The notes below the pieces were generated by a model that made no database searches, was not told where the DNA came from, and worked only from the letters and a program-made list of their open reading frames with translations. The translations under genes were made by a program, and so were the position numbers. From Anthoceros angustus (Eukaryota; Streptophyta; Anthocerotopsida; Anthocerotales; Anthocerotaceae), in assembly GCA_010909165.1 (NCBI GenBank), contig MU008175.1:983370-1047369 (forward strand): a DNA stretch of 64,000 bases. Direction: 5' to 3'. Positions 11,116-21,489 of this stretch are shown one piece after another; positions within the stretch are counted from its first letter, which is position 1, and each line of letters begins with the position of its first letter.

Positions 11116-12349
11116 TCATTTGGACACAAAAAATAATGCAATACACACAACAAAAAAGGTAACATAGTAATAGTCGTAACATATTCATACAAAAAACACC
11201 AAAACTGAAAAATAAAATCGCATATGTTAAAAACAACCACTGGGTCGGACCATGATGTTACGGGGCATGCCACATTATCTAATGCGAATTGTTAAGACAT
11301 GTAAAACTAAAGTAAAAGAAAACAAACTTCCAGCCTATTGCATTAATTTTGATAAAAAAGATCTGTTTTATAATCACCTAACTAGTTATACTCTATTGCT
11401 AACAAACTATTGTTGTTTTGATCTTCTTATTTTATATTATTCTTAATTAAAAACATAATTTTCACAAACAAACAACTTCTAATGTAAGAAGGAAGGTGTC
11501 ATTCTTGACATTGTCACCTTAGAATTTTGATATTGTTGAAGTGGTAGGTGATTTTCATTGGGATTTTCATGAAGGGTGCTTCTCCTGAGCCTCGGGCTCT
11601 TTAAGGGTTTGTTTCTCAATGTCTTGCTATAGATGGATCTAGACATCATCGCATATTAATTAACGTCTTCTATAGCTCGTTTGAAAGTAGGAAGGAAGCC
11701 AGCTATATATATGAAGTAGGAAACGAACTTAGGCTAACATAATTGACATAGCACAAAATCTACCATGAAATAAAAATAACGCAATAAGAATAAAAACTTC
11801 TAACCCTTCACAATATAAAGTTCGCAGTGATGTATGATCATGATTGTACCTATGTAGTTTTTAGATTTTTTTCATCTATATGATTAATTTAGCATTTGAA
11901 AGCAATAAAGCATTTGTGACCACATTCTCCAAAATCATACGTTTTGTATTTCCTCCTATAAATTTGATCATTAACATGTTCTTATGAAGAGGCATTTATT
12001 GTTGGAATGTCTAGCATTCACTTGGTTGTGAAAAAATCATACTAAATCTCGCTAAAGAGGGCACCATCATTTGCTTCTAATGTCCTTTATGTTTGTTGGA
12101 ACCCTAGAAAGTTATCGTATGAAATATTATGTTAGGGTTCTTGCAATCTTCCTATGGTGATATAGATTTAGATTAAGTTCAGAAAACAATACATGATAGT
12201 AAAGACCAAATAGCCCTTTGTATTATATTCATTGTGTACTTTTTGTGCAATATAATATCACATTGATATAAATAAATAAGAGGTAAAGCCTCACGAAAGC
12301 TAATCCTACCTTTCAGCCAAATTCATGTGGCAAGGACAGGAGTCGGCAC

Positions 12350-12495
12350 AACCTACTTTTTAGCCTCTTGCTCGAAGGCAGGGGCAACAGACAAGCCCAA
12401 GACAATCTGCATCCTAACCATCAACCTACTTTTTAGCCTCTTGCTCGAAGGCAGGGGCAACAGACAAGCCCAAGACAATCTGCATCCTAACCATC
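12350..12495. repeat. Two 73-bp direct tandem copies
   Basis: Units at 12350-12422 and 12423-12495 are virtually identical (each starts aacctactttttagcctc), which implies a recent duplication. Confidence 0.9.
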
Positions 12496-12571
12496 AAGCT
12501 CAATCCCTTGCGCTTCTGAGATACTCATCAAATACTTGCTCAACCACGGAAGGCTCTTGCAATCTTGGGCA

Positions 12572-12813
12572 AGGATTTGTGATCTACTGTGTGATTCTTC
12601 TAGACCTGATCGCCATTCCTTCTCTTGTGAACATTCTTAGCACACCATGGGGTCTGACTGATAATATTAGTTCCAAATTGTCAGCTAATGGTAGGATTTG
12701 TGATCCACTGTCTTTTTCTTCTAGACCTGATCACCATTCCTTCTCTTGTGAACATTCTTGGCATTCCATGGGGTCTGACTGACAATATTAGTTCCAAATT
12801 GTCAGCCAATGGT
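12572..12813. repeat. Two 121-bp tandem copies overlapping a RING ORF
   Basis: Units at 12572-12692 and 12693-12813 differ at about ten positions. The minus-strand RING ORF uses the right-hand copy for its C-terminus and ends just inside the left-hand copy. The unit length is not a multiple of three. Confidence 0.88.
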
Positions 12814-13061
12814 AAATGAATCTGGTACTCTAAATCTTCAGGAGTAGCTTGCAATGAAAGGTGCTCATCCATTGATCCTCTACAAAGAGGACACATTCTT
12901 CCGGGACAAATTGCCCACTTTCTTATGCAATTTGTGTGAAACTCATGATTGCATAGTGATAGTTCCGTAAGAAAACCAGTTTTTTCGTCCATAGGAAGAA
13001 GACATATACTACAATCTTGTTGACAAGAGATAACATCATTCTCGGGCATAGTCTCAAACAT
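12681..13061 (-). CDS. Small RING-H2 finger protein
   Basis: A 126-residue ORF with an intact C3H2C3 RING: CSIC, a 14-residue spacer, then LCNHEFHTNC, then CPLC. All eight zinc ligands are present, so E3 ubiquitin ligase activity is plausible. The domain sits near the N-terminus (about residues 17-60). The rest is a short tail built on a tandemly duplicated 121-bp segment. It lies alone in AT-rich repeat DNA and no upstream exon or promoter was recognised. It could be a solitary gene, the last exon of a larger one, or a captured fragment. Confidence 0.5.
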   Translation of the reverse strand: MFETMPENDVISCQQDCSICLLPMDEKTGFLTELSLCNHEFHTNCIRKWAICPGRMCPLCRGSMDEHLSLQATPEDLEYQIHLPLADNLELILSVRPHGMPRMFTREGMVIRSRRKRQWITNPTIS

Positions 13062-13067
13062 AGTGCA

Positions 13068-13171
13068 AACTTGTACTTAACAAGCTAGAGCAGAATTAGT
13101 AGTATGCAGTATATACAAAAACTTGTATTTAATAAGCTAGAGTAGAATTGGTAGTATGCAGTATATACGCA
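13068..13171. repeat. Two 52-bp tandem copies
   Basis: The segment beginning aacttgta and containing agtatgcagtatatac occurs at 13068-13119 and again at 13120-13171 with a few changes, just upstream of the RING ORF on its strand. Confidence 0.8.
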
Positions 13172-14330
13172 ATATGGATCAAGTGATTCCGGATGGTAAG
13201 TAAAAGACTTTTTGAATCTTCAACTACTATTTCCCTTCGATTCTTTAGTAGAACTACTTAAACACACATGCAACATATATAGACCAGTTGTAGTGAATCT
13301 CGATTTTTTGAAAAGAAACTCGACATATAGAGTGTACTAATTATACCAAACTTTAAATAAAAGTGATGACATATAATTTTAAATATACAATCATTTTATA
13401 ATATAATAACTATACTTCTTGTGACTACTATACTTCTTGTGACTTAGACTTCATGGTCGATGGTAGATGTCCGAGAAAGATGAAACAAAAAAGACATCAA
13501 TTATAGGTCACAATGACGGATGACCGTCATGGTTTTGAACTGAGATAAATTCATAGGTTATGATAAAAAAATGTGTGAACTAGTTTAAAGCAAAAAAATC
13601 AAATAGAATGAAGGAGCCAATCAACGAATCAGTCAATAGTACTAGGAAATTCTGCAGAAGAAAGCCACTTGACCTACAGAAAAAGACTCCACCCTTTGCC
13701 TTTGTGTTATGCCCTAGCGTGGCGATGGACACCTCATACAAACTCCACCCTTTGCGTTTGTGTTATGCCGACAGCGCGACAGGGCCGTCACAAGTGTACA
13801 TATAAAATCGATCATGCAAGGGAAACCACGATGGCCTTCAAGGGTGCTTACTAAGAAACCATGATGTGCTCAAAGGTTGCTATAAAAAAAATGCCCTCTA
13901 AGGGCGCATTTCCATGTCAATCCGGGCTGTTCCGGATTCCCAGAACCCTATAGGAACAAGAAGACCAGCCTTCACTTCCTCCTTGGGCATCACCAGAACA
14001 TCCCTGACTTCCTCCTTTCAATACCAGCAGGCTTTTACTTCACTTCCTCCTTGCAGTATCAGAACAGCCTTAACTGGCTCCCCGGAACACCTTTGACTTC
14101 CCCCACACATATCAAAATCAAGACCGAGCTGACCGGAGAACGAAACAATTACCTGAGCAGACGATGAAGCGCAAAAGTTACCCTCGTCAACATACAGTAA
14201 GTACGCAGCGTATCTCAATAGCTCTATCCTTTCGACATCGCTCCCACAACCCTTCCCCCTCCCAACATTACCCTGCTCTTCCGCTCACCATCCTTCCCCA
14301 CCCATCTCAGCCCCCTCAATCCATCCCGTG
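13172..14330. other. AT-rich to mixed intergenic DNA
   Basis: No gene recognised. A roughly 56-bp imperfect duplication containing tccaccctttg and tttgtgttatgcc lies at about 13687-13772. Confidence 0.4.
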
Positions 14331-14460
14331 GATCGTTGGAAAACCCGTCCTGACCCACACATCTTCTCGGAAGTGGAAGCGCTGGGCTTCTTACTCTGCC
14401 GCACCTGGTGGCTTCGTTGTTTGTCACTACTTGAATCCCTTAAGCGAGGTGAGGTTAAAT
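14331..14460 (-). pseudogene. Detached fragment of the PPR-gene leader
   Basis: The plus strand reads tcttctcggaagtggaagcg, followed by a Ctgccgcacctggtggctt-like segment. It aligns with the leader of the PPR units (for example 30360-30470 and 31970-32060) in the same orientation. No PPR or PDF coding follows, so it is an isolated 5' fragment lying about 13 kb from the nearest unit of the array. Confidence 0.55.
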
Positions 14461-14693
14461 GGCTCTGCTTGTTCCAAAAAAGCCTTCCGGATCCTGCACC
14501 ACCCAGAACCCACCTCGCACAATCCGAAATCGACCGGACATCGAAAACGACCCTGGAACATCCACACACATAAAAGCCTTGCTTAATGGACGAATGACCA
14601 TATTTACATTTTACAGGTGGCAAACCTAGGGTTCAACAAATTGCTCTCTTCGCAGCCAGGGGTTGTTATTTGAATGCAAACTTGTGTGCATCG

Positions 14694-17041
14694 ATGGCGC
14701 AAGCTCTGCTCCGGCCAGTACCTTTGCTGGAAGTGCGGCGTCTATCTTATGCTTCTCGACTGTGTCTGAGAACACAGCCTCTGGCTGTCGCCGTTGACGG
14801 TAGCCGGAGGAACGTGGGCTCTACCCCGCCTCCCAGGGCACAGAGCGAGGCGAGTTCAGCTGCAATTGACGAAGGGCTGTCTGCCGGCGGCAGCAGGGAG
14901 TTCTCAGGTACTGTGGCTGCTGGCACCGGCAAGGTGCGGCTGGACACATGGTTGACAGAGCAGCTTCCCCGAGTGAGCAGGGCACGAGTCCAAGCCAGCA
15001 TCAAGCATGGGCTTGCAGTCATCAATGGGCAGCCTGCTACTAAGGCAATTATTCTAGGCCCTCTGAACTGGGAGGGAGCATGGGTTCCACACATTCTGCC
15101 AGTCGTGATTTTGTTTCTTCTGGGTTTTACAGGTTTCTTGTACGGTCAAAGGAGGTGACCGTGTGCAATGCAATCTCTTGGCAGCACCGTCCCTTAAAGC
15201 AGATCCTGAAGACATTCCTCTAGACATCGTCTTTGAGGATGAACATCTGCTCGTCATCAATAAGGCCGCTCACATGGTGAGAGGTTAGCGGATCTGATAT
15301 CCTTAGATCCTCTGGGTTGGGTATGGGTGAGTTTTGGTGTGTTTTTGGTGGAGTAGAGACTGCATGGTGTTCCTTTGTGATGCTGTTGCAGGTGGTTCAC
15401 CCTGCGCCTGGACATTATGGGGGGACATTGGTCAACGCCCTTCTACACCATTGTGGTCTGCCTGCCATGCAATATTCTAGCGGGTCAGCTTCTCGAGCTG
15501 CTCTTGGGTTGATGGGTGCTGAGGAACTGGAGGAGGATGACAGCCTGATGGATGGCGACGACGTGGTTGAAGGTGGGGGTGTGGTCGAGGCTTTAGATGG
15601 CCTCGTGCCAGTGATACGACCTGGCATTGTTCACAGACTTGACAAAGGCACGAGCGGTCTTTTGGTGATTGCAAAGGTGTGCTCTATCTTCCCATCATCG
15701 TGAATGTTCGTCCGTGCACAGTCACAAGTTGTCTGATTCTGGTGTGTTACTTCTTTCCAGGATGATCACTCTCACATGCAGCTGTGCGAGCAGTTCAAGG
15801 CCCGTGAAGTCTCAAGAACATATGTCAGTATCTGCTGTGGAGTGCCCCGCATCCCAGCCGGTCGGATTGAAGTTCCAATTGGCCGTGATGTGCGGGATCG
15901 CAAACGGATGGCTGCAATTCTTAGACCAGGTGGAAGCACTGGAGCTCGATTTGCCGCAAGCAGGTACTGACTTCTTGTGTGCTTTATGCCGTGTGCTGTT
16001 GATGTTACTCTGAATCTGGACCAAATTCAGGCTGTTGCCGAATCTGGACAGTAGTCGTGCATTACTTGTGCCTTTTGACCTGGAATGTGTGCTTTGAGTG
16101 TCCCTCACTTTAGATTCCAACAGTCTCAACCTAATCCAAGAGCTTATTGGTTACACCTTTTGCACATAGTTTCCAGTGTGAGCTTTACGTCTCACAGTTG
16201 CTTTTGAAGCTTGCTGGGGTCTGGCTCAAAATTGAGGCACTTGTTGCGGCTCGAAAATTGCTTCTGACCTTAGGGACTTAGCGATGATGATTCCGTGGTC
16301 GTACTAAGTTGCCGCTGTCTTTTTGACGTATGAGGTGAGATCATATTTGAGCTCATAGCCATTTGGCTTGAGTGAATGCCGGGCAGTCTGCATTGCAATG
16401 CGCATGGTCACAATTCAACCACTGCTTTTTGTCACCCATCTCTTAGGTCCGAATTCTCCCCATGATGTTTTTGGCAGATATCGTGTGGTTGAGGTTCTTG
16501 TAGATGGTGGCTCTGCCCTGATTGAATGGAAGCTGGAAACCGGGCGCACACATCAGGTAGTGTCTGCCATGTGAACCTTGATTCCAGCTTACTTTTGTGG
16601 TTTCCCTTACTGACGTGGACGGGCATACAGATTCGTGTCCACGCCCAGCATCTTGGAAACCCCATCCTTGGTGACGAAACGTATGGAGGCAATCCAGGTG
16701 CTGCTCTCTCACGGTTGATTCCCCACTTACCTTCAACACAGCATGGGAAAGCTCGACAACTCGTGTCACGGCTTCAGAGACCTTGTTTACATGCTATGAC
16801 CATCGGGTAACGTCACCTGACCTGCTTCAGTTCTACACGGTTTCTTGCTTTCTGTCCTGTTGCGATTTTCATAAAAGCGCCGGCCACAGAGGCGAGGCTT
16901 CGTTTTGCTGATTCCAATGTTGAGCTTTGCAGGTTCCGGCATCCGTGGACTGGCATCCACCATAACTTCACACAAACTCCCCCACGGGATTTTGAAGACA
17001 CATGGTTAGGCCTCCAGGAAATGGGCATCCAGGCTGTGTGA
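14694..17041 (+). CDS. RNA pseudouridine synthase, RluA family, probably organellar
   Basis: Isomerises specific uridines of RNA to pseudouridine. Seven exons: 14694-15044, 15133-15276, 15392-15676, 15761-15963, 16478-16556, 16631-16806 and 16933-17041 (448 residues). An Arg/Ser-rich, acid-poor N-terminus of about 80 residues looks like an organelle transit peptide. An S4 RNA-binding domain follows (RLDTWLTEQLPRVSRARVQ; INGQPATK; VKGGDRVQC). The catalytic domain contains HRLDKGTSGLL with the catalytic Asp, then TGRTHQIRVHAQHLG and the late HAMTIGF motif. The closest plant match I know is the chloroplast-predicted pseudouridine synthase 2 type. Intron 1 has a GC donor (AAG|gcaatt), forced by the frame. 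The start at 14694 is preferred over 14670 because the predicted transit peptide begins cleanly there; that choice is inference. Confidence 0.9.
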
Positions 17042-18111
17042 GCGACGCAGCGCGGACTCGATGACGAAGTGGACCAGAGCCCTTCAAATCGGAAAGAACC
17101 AAGAATGTAAGTTTCTTCTAGGGTTGACATCTATTTTAGTGGAAATCTTTAGAAGACCTCGATGTCAGTCTCCTACTTAGTACTTACCCTATGTATGTCT
17201 TTTATGTGCTCCATATATTCAGGACACGGTCCCGCAAGAAAGCGGTATTTGTTCGTCTGCAATGCTTCTTCGCGTGCAAGGGTGCGGCCTTTGTGTTTTT
17301 CAACTTCGGCGTATTGGGTTTATCGTTTCTTCTTCTTGGCAAGTTCATCACTCTTCATGCACAATTCCGTTATTCGTGTGTACACTTGACATCCAGAAGT
17401 GATGCAGAATTGAGCTGCGGGTGCCAATTCGATCCCGCTGGTTAGTAACTTAGGGTCCGTTTTAGAGTTTGCTGATGGTGATCTTATTGAGCAGATAATT
17501 CGCACGCGATAATGGGGAAGGTAGTCGGCACCGCTTTACGTCGTGCTTCAGGTGAGCGGGGGATTCGGAACTTGTCTCCCTTATGGGTGTGAGGTGTAGG
17601 TCATGTTGTGATATTTGCACAGGACCGGGTTCAGCCACGCTCACGGTGGTTAGGCGTGCTCAAGCATCTTTTGGTTTGGCGTCAAGGCTCCGCCAAAGAA
17701 GACTCGTTCTTTGGAGAGGAAGGAGGCCTGGTTGCGTACTGTAGCCTCTCCTGTTAGCGCCTCTGGCACTTTGATGTGTGAAACTGAATTTTTGAATTAG
17801 CCACCTTTCACGATTCGCAGGGCTCATACCTAGTAAAAGCCCCAGCGTCTCGGTGTCGTCTTACGTGTCGTGTTTTGAAAAGACGCCGCCCGAAGAAGTC
17901 CTGATAAAACCGGTGTTAATGAAAGTTCCTGTCGAACCAACCGTGCACTCCAGGCCGCCCGAGAGCACCAGAACACCATCGGAGGTGCAATGGCCTTGGT
18001 CGCCGTCGTCAGCGCCCGCCTTCGCGCCTTGTCCTGTTCGATTACTCGGGCGATCGCATAGTGCAGCAACGACATGAGCAGCATCCGAGCCCCGCAGCTG
18101 ATTCTCAAGCC
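17042..18111. other. Intergenic, no gene seen
   Basis: Only short ORFs without recognisable domains. It holds the 3' region of the pseudouridine synthase and the promoter and leader of the CstF64 gene. Confidence 0.45.
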
Positions 18112-19083
18112 ATGAGCAGCAATCAACCTCGTGCAACTCGCTGTGTTTTTGGTACGCTCCGCTGCGCGCATGAGAACCTCCTTCTTGCCATCTTCTCCCA
18201 TCTCGCAGCCAGCCCGGCCGCGCCTCCTACGCCTGCTAACCCTTTGCCCCTCGCCTTGCTTGCTCCAAATTTGCAGTTGGGAACATCCCGTATGATGCCA
18301 CAGAGGAGCAGCTTATTCAAATCTGTGAGGAAGTTGGGCCAGTCGTTTCGTTCCGGTGCGCTCTCCCGCGCTTTCCCGCGCTTTCCTGCTCGTGTTTTAG
18401 GTTTCTGCTATCTGCTGTGAGGCCAGTGGGGTTATGAGAGTCCGTTCTGTGGGGCTCGGCCATGTTTGCTAGACTGGATGGTGGATGCGGGCTGTTTTTT
18501 TTTTTTCCCTCGTCGGCAGGGATTCTTTGTTGTGATATAGGGGGTGCGGTGTCGGTAACTATGTTGTAGCCTGGCGGTTCTTTCTCTGCAGGCTTGTGAT
18601 CGACAGGGAAACCGGAAAGCCTAAGGGCTACGGATTCTGTGAGTTCCGGGACGAGGAGACAGCGCTAAGTGCTCGCCGGAATCTCCAGGGATATGAGATT
18701 AACGGTCGCCAGCTTCGTGTAGATTTTGCCGAGAATGAAAAAGGTGGAGGAGGAGTAGATCGGAACAGAGAGCAGGTTCGGGATAGAACTCCTTTCGTCT
18801 CTTCTGCCTTTGCCTCTTCTGGATTTACACATGGATGAAGATTTTGTTTTGGGTGTGGCTACTCTAGGGGTAGATATCGAAGGGTTCCTACTACTGACTT
18901 ACTGACTTAGGGTTTGCTTGCTATGTTGTCCCTCAGGGGCGTGGCGGCCCTGGGCTTCAGCAACAACCGACCTATGGATATGGTAAGTGCTGAAGTGTTT
19001 TGGGGTTACGGGTGGTCTTGGTGCAGGCTGCCGAAATGATGAGCTGAGTTTGGGTTTCACACCGTGGTTTGCAGATGTACAAA

Positions 19084-19117
<34 letters not shown>

Positions 19118-20936
19118 GGTGACTCATTCAGGTCTGCACAACGTGGATAGTCCTTTGGACCAGCAGCCCATTGGCTACCAAGCAGCAAGTGCAGCTGCAT
19201 CCTTGATGGCGGGTGCACTAGGAGGTTCGCAGCTGGCCATGCTGATGAGCCAAGCTCAAGGAGCGGGTCAGGGGAATGGCCCCGCTCAGGCAAATGGGGG
19301 CGCCGACCTCACCAACCACTTGGCTACCATGTCTAAGCCGCAGCTGTACGACGTCATGGTCCAAATGAGGGTACTGTTCCCTTTACTTTCCTGTTGGCTG
19401 TAGGATTTTGCTCGGCCTGTGCATACCCTTTTGATTTCTCCTGATATTCAGATGGTACTTGTGTGCGGTTTTGTACTATGAAGTTTTCTAACAAGGGAAT
19501 CTGTATTTACATGCAGACTCTTTTAGAACAGAACCAGCAGCAAGCTCGTCAATTCCTTCTCTCGAACCCTCAGTTCACCAAGGCACTATTTCAGGTTTGT
19601 CTACTCTGCTTTCTTCGAAGTTGTGCCAAGTGGTGGACTCATGCATGCTGATTTTGCAGCTTTATCAGAGAGCTCTACCGATGACATTGTTGGTTTTTTT
19701 GGCAGGCACAAATTATGCTGGGCATGGTCAAGCCTTCCATGCAAGGGGTATGTATTCGTGTAATGTTTGTGTTAGTTCCATTTGACTGGGGGGTTTGTAG
19801 TAGGTTGCATTTCTGATGTCGAGTTTCTTTCAGGGGCCTGCGGTGCTACCTAATCAGCAGGCTCAGGGATCTCTTTCCCAGCAGCCAACTAGTGTACTGA
19901 ACCAGCAACTGGCTCCGCAGCTGCAGTCGCAGCAGCCAAGAGTCTCGGCAGCAGCAGCACAAAGCATCCAACAGCCTCTGCAGAGTATGAGCTTCCAGGG
20001 CTCTTCCAACCAGCAACACGTCCCATTTCAGGTGCCAAGAAGATCCTTCACACCAAAGCATATAGTTTGAGCTCCAACTGACTCATCGTCTCACCAGCAC
20101 TAACTCTCTTTTTTCCACATCAGCAGGGTACTGCAATTTCTCAAGCGCAACTTGCCATGGCTTATCAGCATGGACCGCATGCATCAAACCAGCCTGTGAG
20201 TCAGCAGGCTTATCAGCAGCAGGTAAGACTTTTGTTCAGTTTGTGTGATCTATCTATCGACTCCTTTTAGAGTGGACTGCGTTGATGACGTGATTCATGT
20301 ATTGGTTTGCAGATGGCGTCCCGCATGGGCGGTGACATAGGTGGAGCAGCGATGTTAGGAAATTCAGGGATGTTAGGTGTCCCTCAGTCTAGGGTTCCAG
20401 CAATGAGTGGAGGTTTGAGCAGCATGGCCACAGGAATCATGCACCCCTCACAAGCAAGTGGCAACCTCGGTGCATCAATGGGTGTGGCCATGAGCGGTGG
20501 CCACCTGCTGGCAAGTGGGAATATGGGTGGTGGCATGGGCATGTCAATGGCCGGTGGCCCACTGGGCGAGGCCAGCTCCAGGATAGCTTATGCTCGACCA
20601 ATTGCGGCATCGGGTGATGAAATAGGGAGCAGTGCATCCATGATGCCACCATCGTATGCCCAAAGGCTGCAGCAGTCCCAACTCCAAGCCCAGTCTCAGG
20701 CCCAAGTCCAACCACAAGTACGTGTCTCTACAGTCTCTCACTTGAAGAATAAACTAATTCCGCCATCAGGTCTTAACTCAGCCTCGCATGCATCACTGTT
20801 GCAGTTGCAAGCTCTAGAACTTGAGCAGCAGAAGGCTTTGCTGCAGCAGGTGATGAACCTCACACCTGAGCAGATCAACTCGCTACCCATAGAGCAGAGA
20901 CAGCAAGTGATTCAGCTTCAGCAGGCTCTGCGATAG
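18112..20936 (+). CDS. CSTF64: Cleavage stimulation factor 64 kDa subunit (CstF64)
   Basis: Binds GU-rich elements downstream of poly(A) sites during pre-mRNA 3'-end formation. Ten exons: 18112-18151, 18277-18355, 18592-18775, 18937-18982, 19075-19370, 19517-19594, 19706-19747, 19834-20031, 20124-20222 and 20313-20936 (561 residues). The N-terminal RRM spans residues 11-88: [15 protein letters not shown] (RNP2) and KGYGFCEF (RNP1). A polyglutamine run follows (CAG/CAA, 19084-19116). The hinge domain that contacts CstF77 and symplekin reads [14 protein letters not shown] and [14 protein letters not shown] with [10 protein letters not shown]. After a long Gln/Met/Gly-rich linker, the C-terminal helical domain reads [20 protein letters not shown]. 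The ATG at 18112 is the only start in frame with RNP2. The last exon contains a possible 52-nt alternative intron. Confidence 0.92.
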
Positions 20937-21489
20937 CGGAGACCTGAGAAACTGTAGATCCCTCTAGGCCATCTTAGACAAATGTTACGTTTCCTGTTCC
21001 AACTGTTTTATTCATTATTAAGAACGCTCGGTTCGGTGGTACATTCCTCTTATCCTTTTGAAAAATCTTTGTAGGCCCCACGGCATCTTTATCGTTGTTG
21101 TTGTATTAGTAGAATCCTCTGGCTCACCTGCTGCCGCTCGTTCAAGCCATGCAATCTTTCCTCCTGTGCCCCCACCACTATGAGCGTCTGTGGTAGGAGC
21201 CCCCCTGGCCGAAGATGTCACCCCTGGCCCAAGAAATCACCACGACAGAGTGGGACGAAACGCTTGGTAGCGAACACATGTATATACTTTTGTTCGCCGA
21301 TCGGCCAGCGATTGCGAGTGAATGAAACTTCTGACAATTTGTGTTGTGACCTCAGTCCCCAATTCTAGTACTTTCGCAGGGAATGACGCTGGCAACGAAT
21401 CCATTTCAATAGACGCTTGTAGAATGTTCACTCCTTCCAAAGCTATGCTGGATTGAAGAGCTGGAAAGTGTTAGAATCCGGGAATCGTG
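20937..21489. other. Intergenic, no gene seen
   Basis: Terminator and promoter space between CstF64 and the phosphorylase; no coding signal recognised. Confidence 0.45.

Larger units (their letters stand above)
9818..12349. other. AT-rich region with repeats, no gene seen
   Basis: From about 10040 the base composition turns strongly AT-rich and homopolymer-rich. Apart from the repeats listed separately (LINE-like ends and a fold-back element) I see no coding potential. A short motif resembling catgcaagggaaaccac recurs near 10236 and 13813, with a diverged form near 10504, suggesting small dispersed elements. Confidence 0.5.

Noticed and set aside
19084-19116. CAG repeat as a stand-alone microsatellite
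   Set aside because: It is in frame and codes the polyglutamine tract of CstF64.
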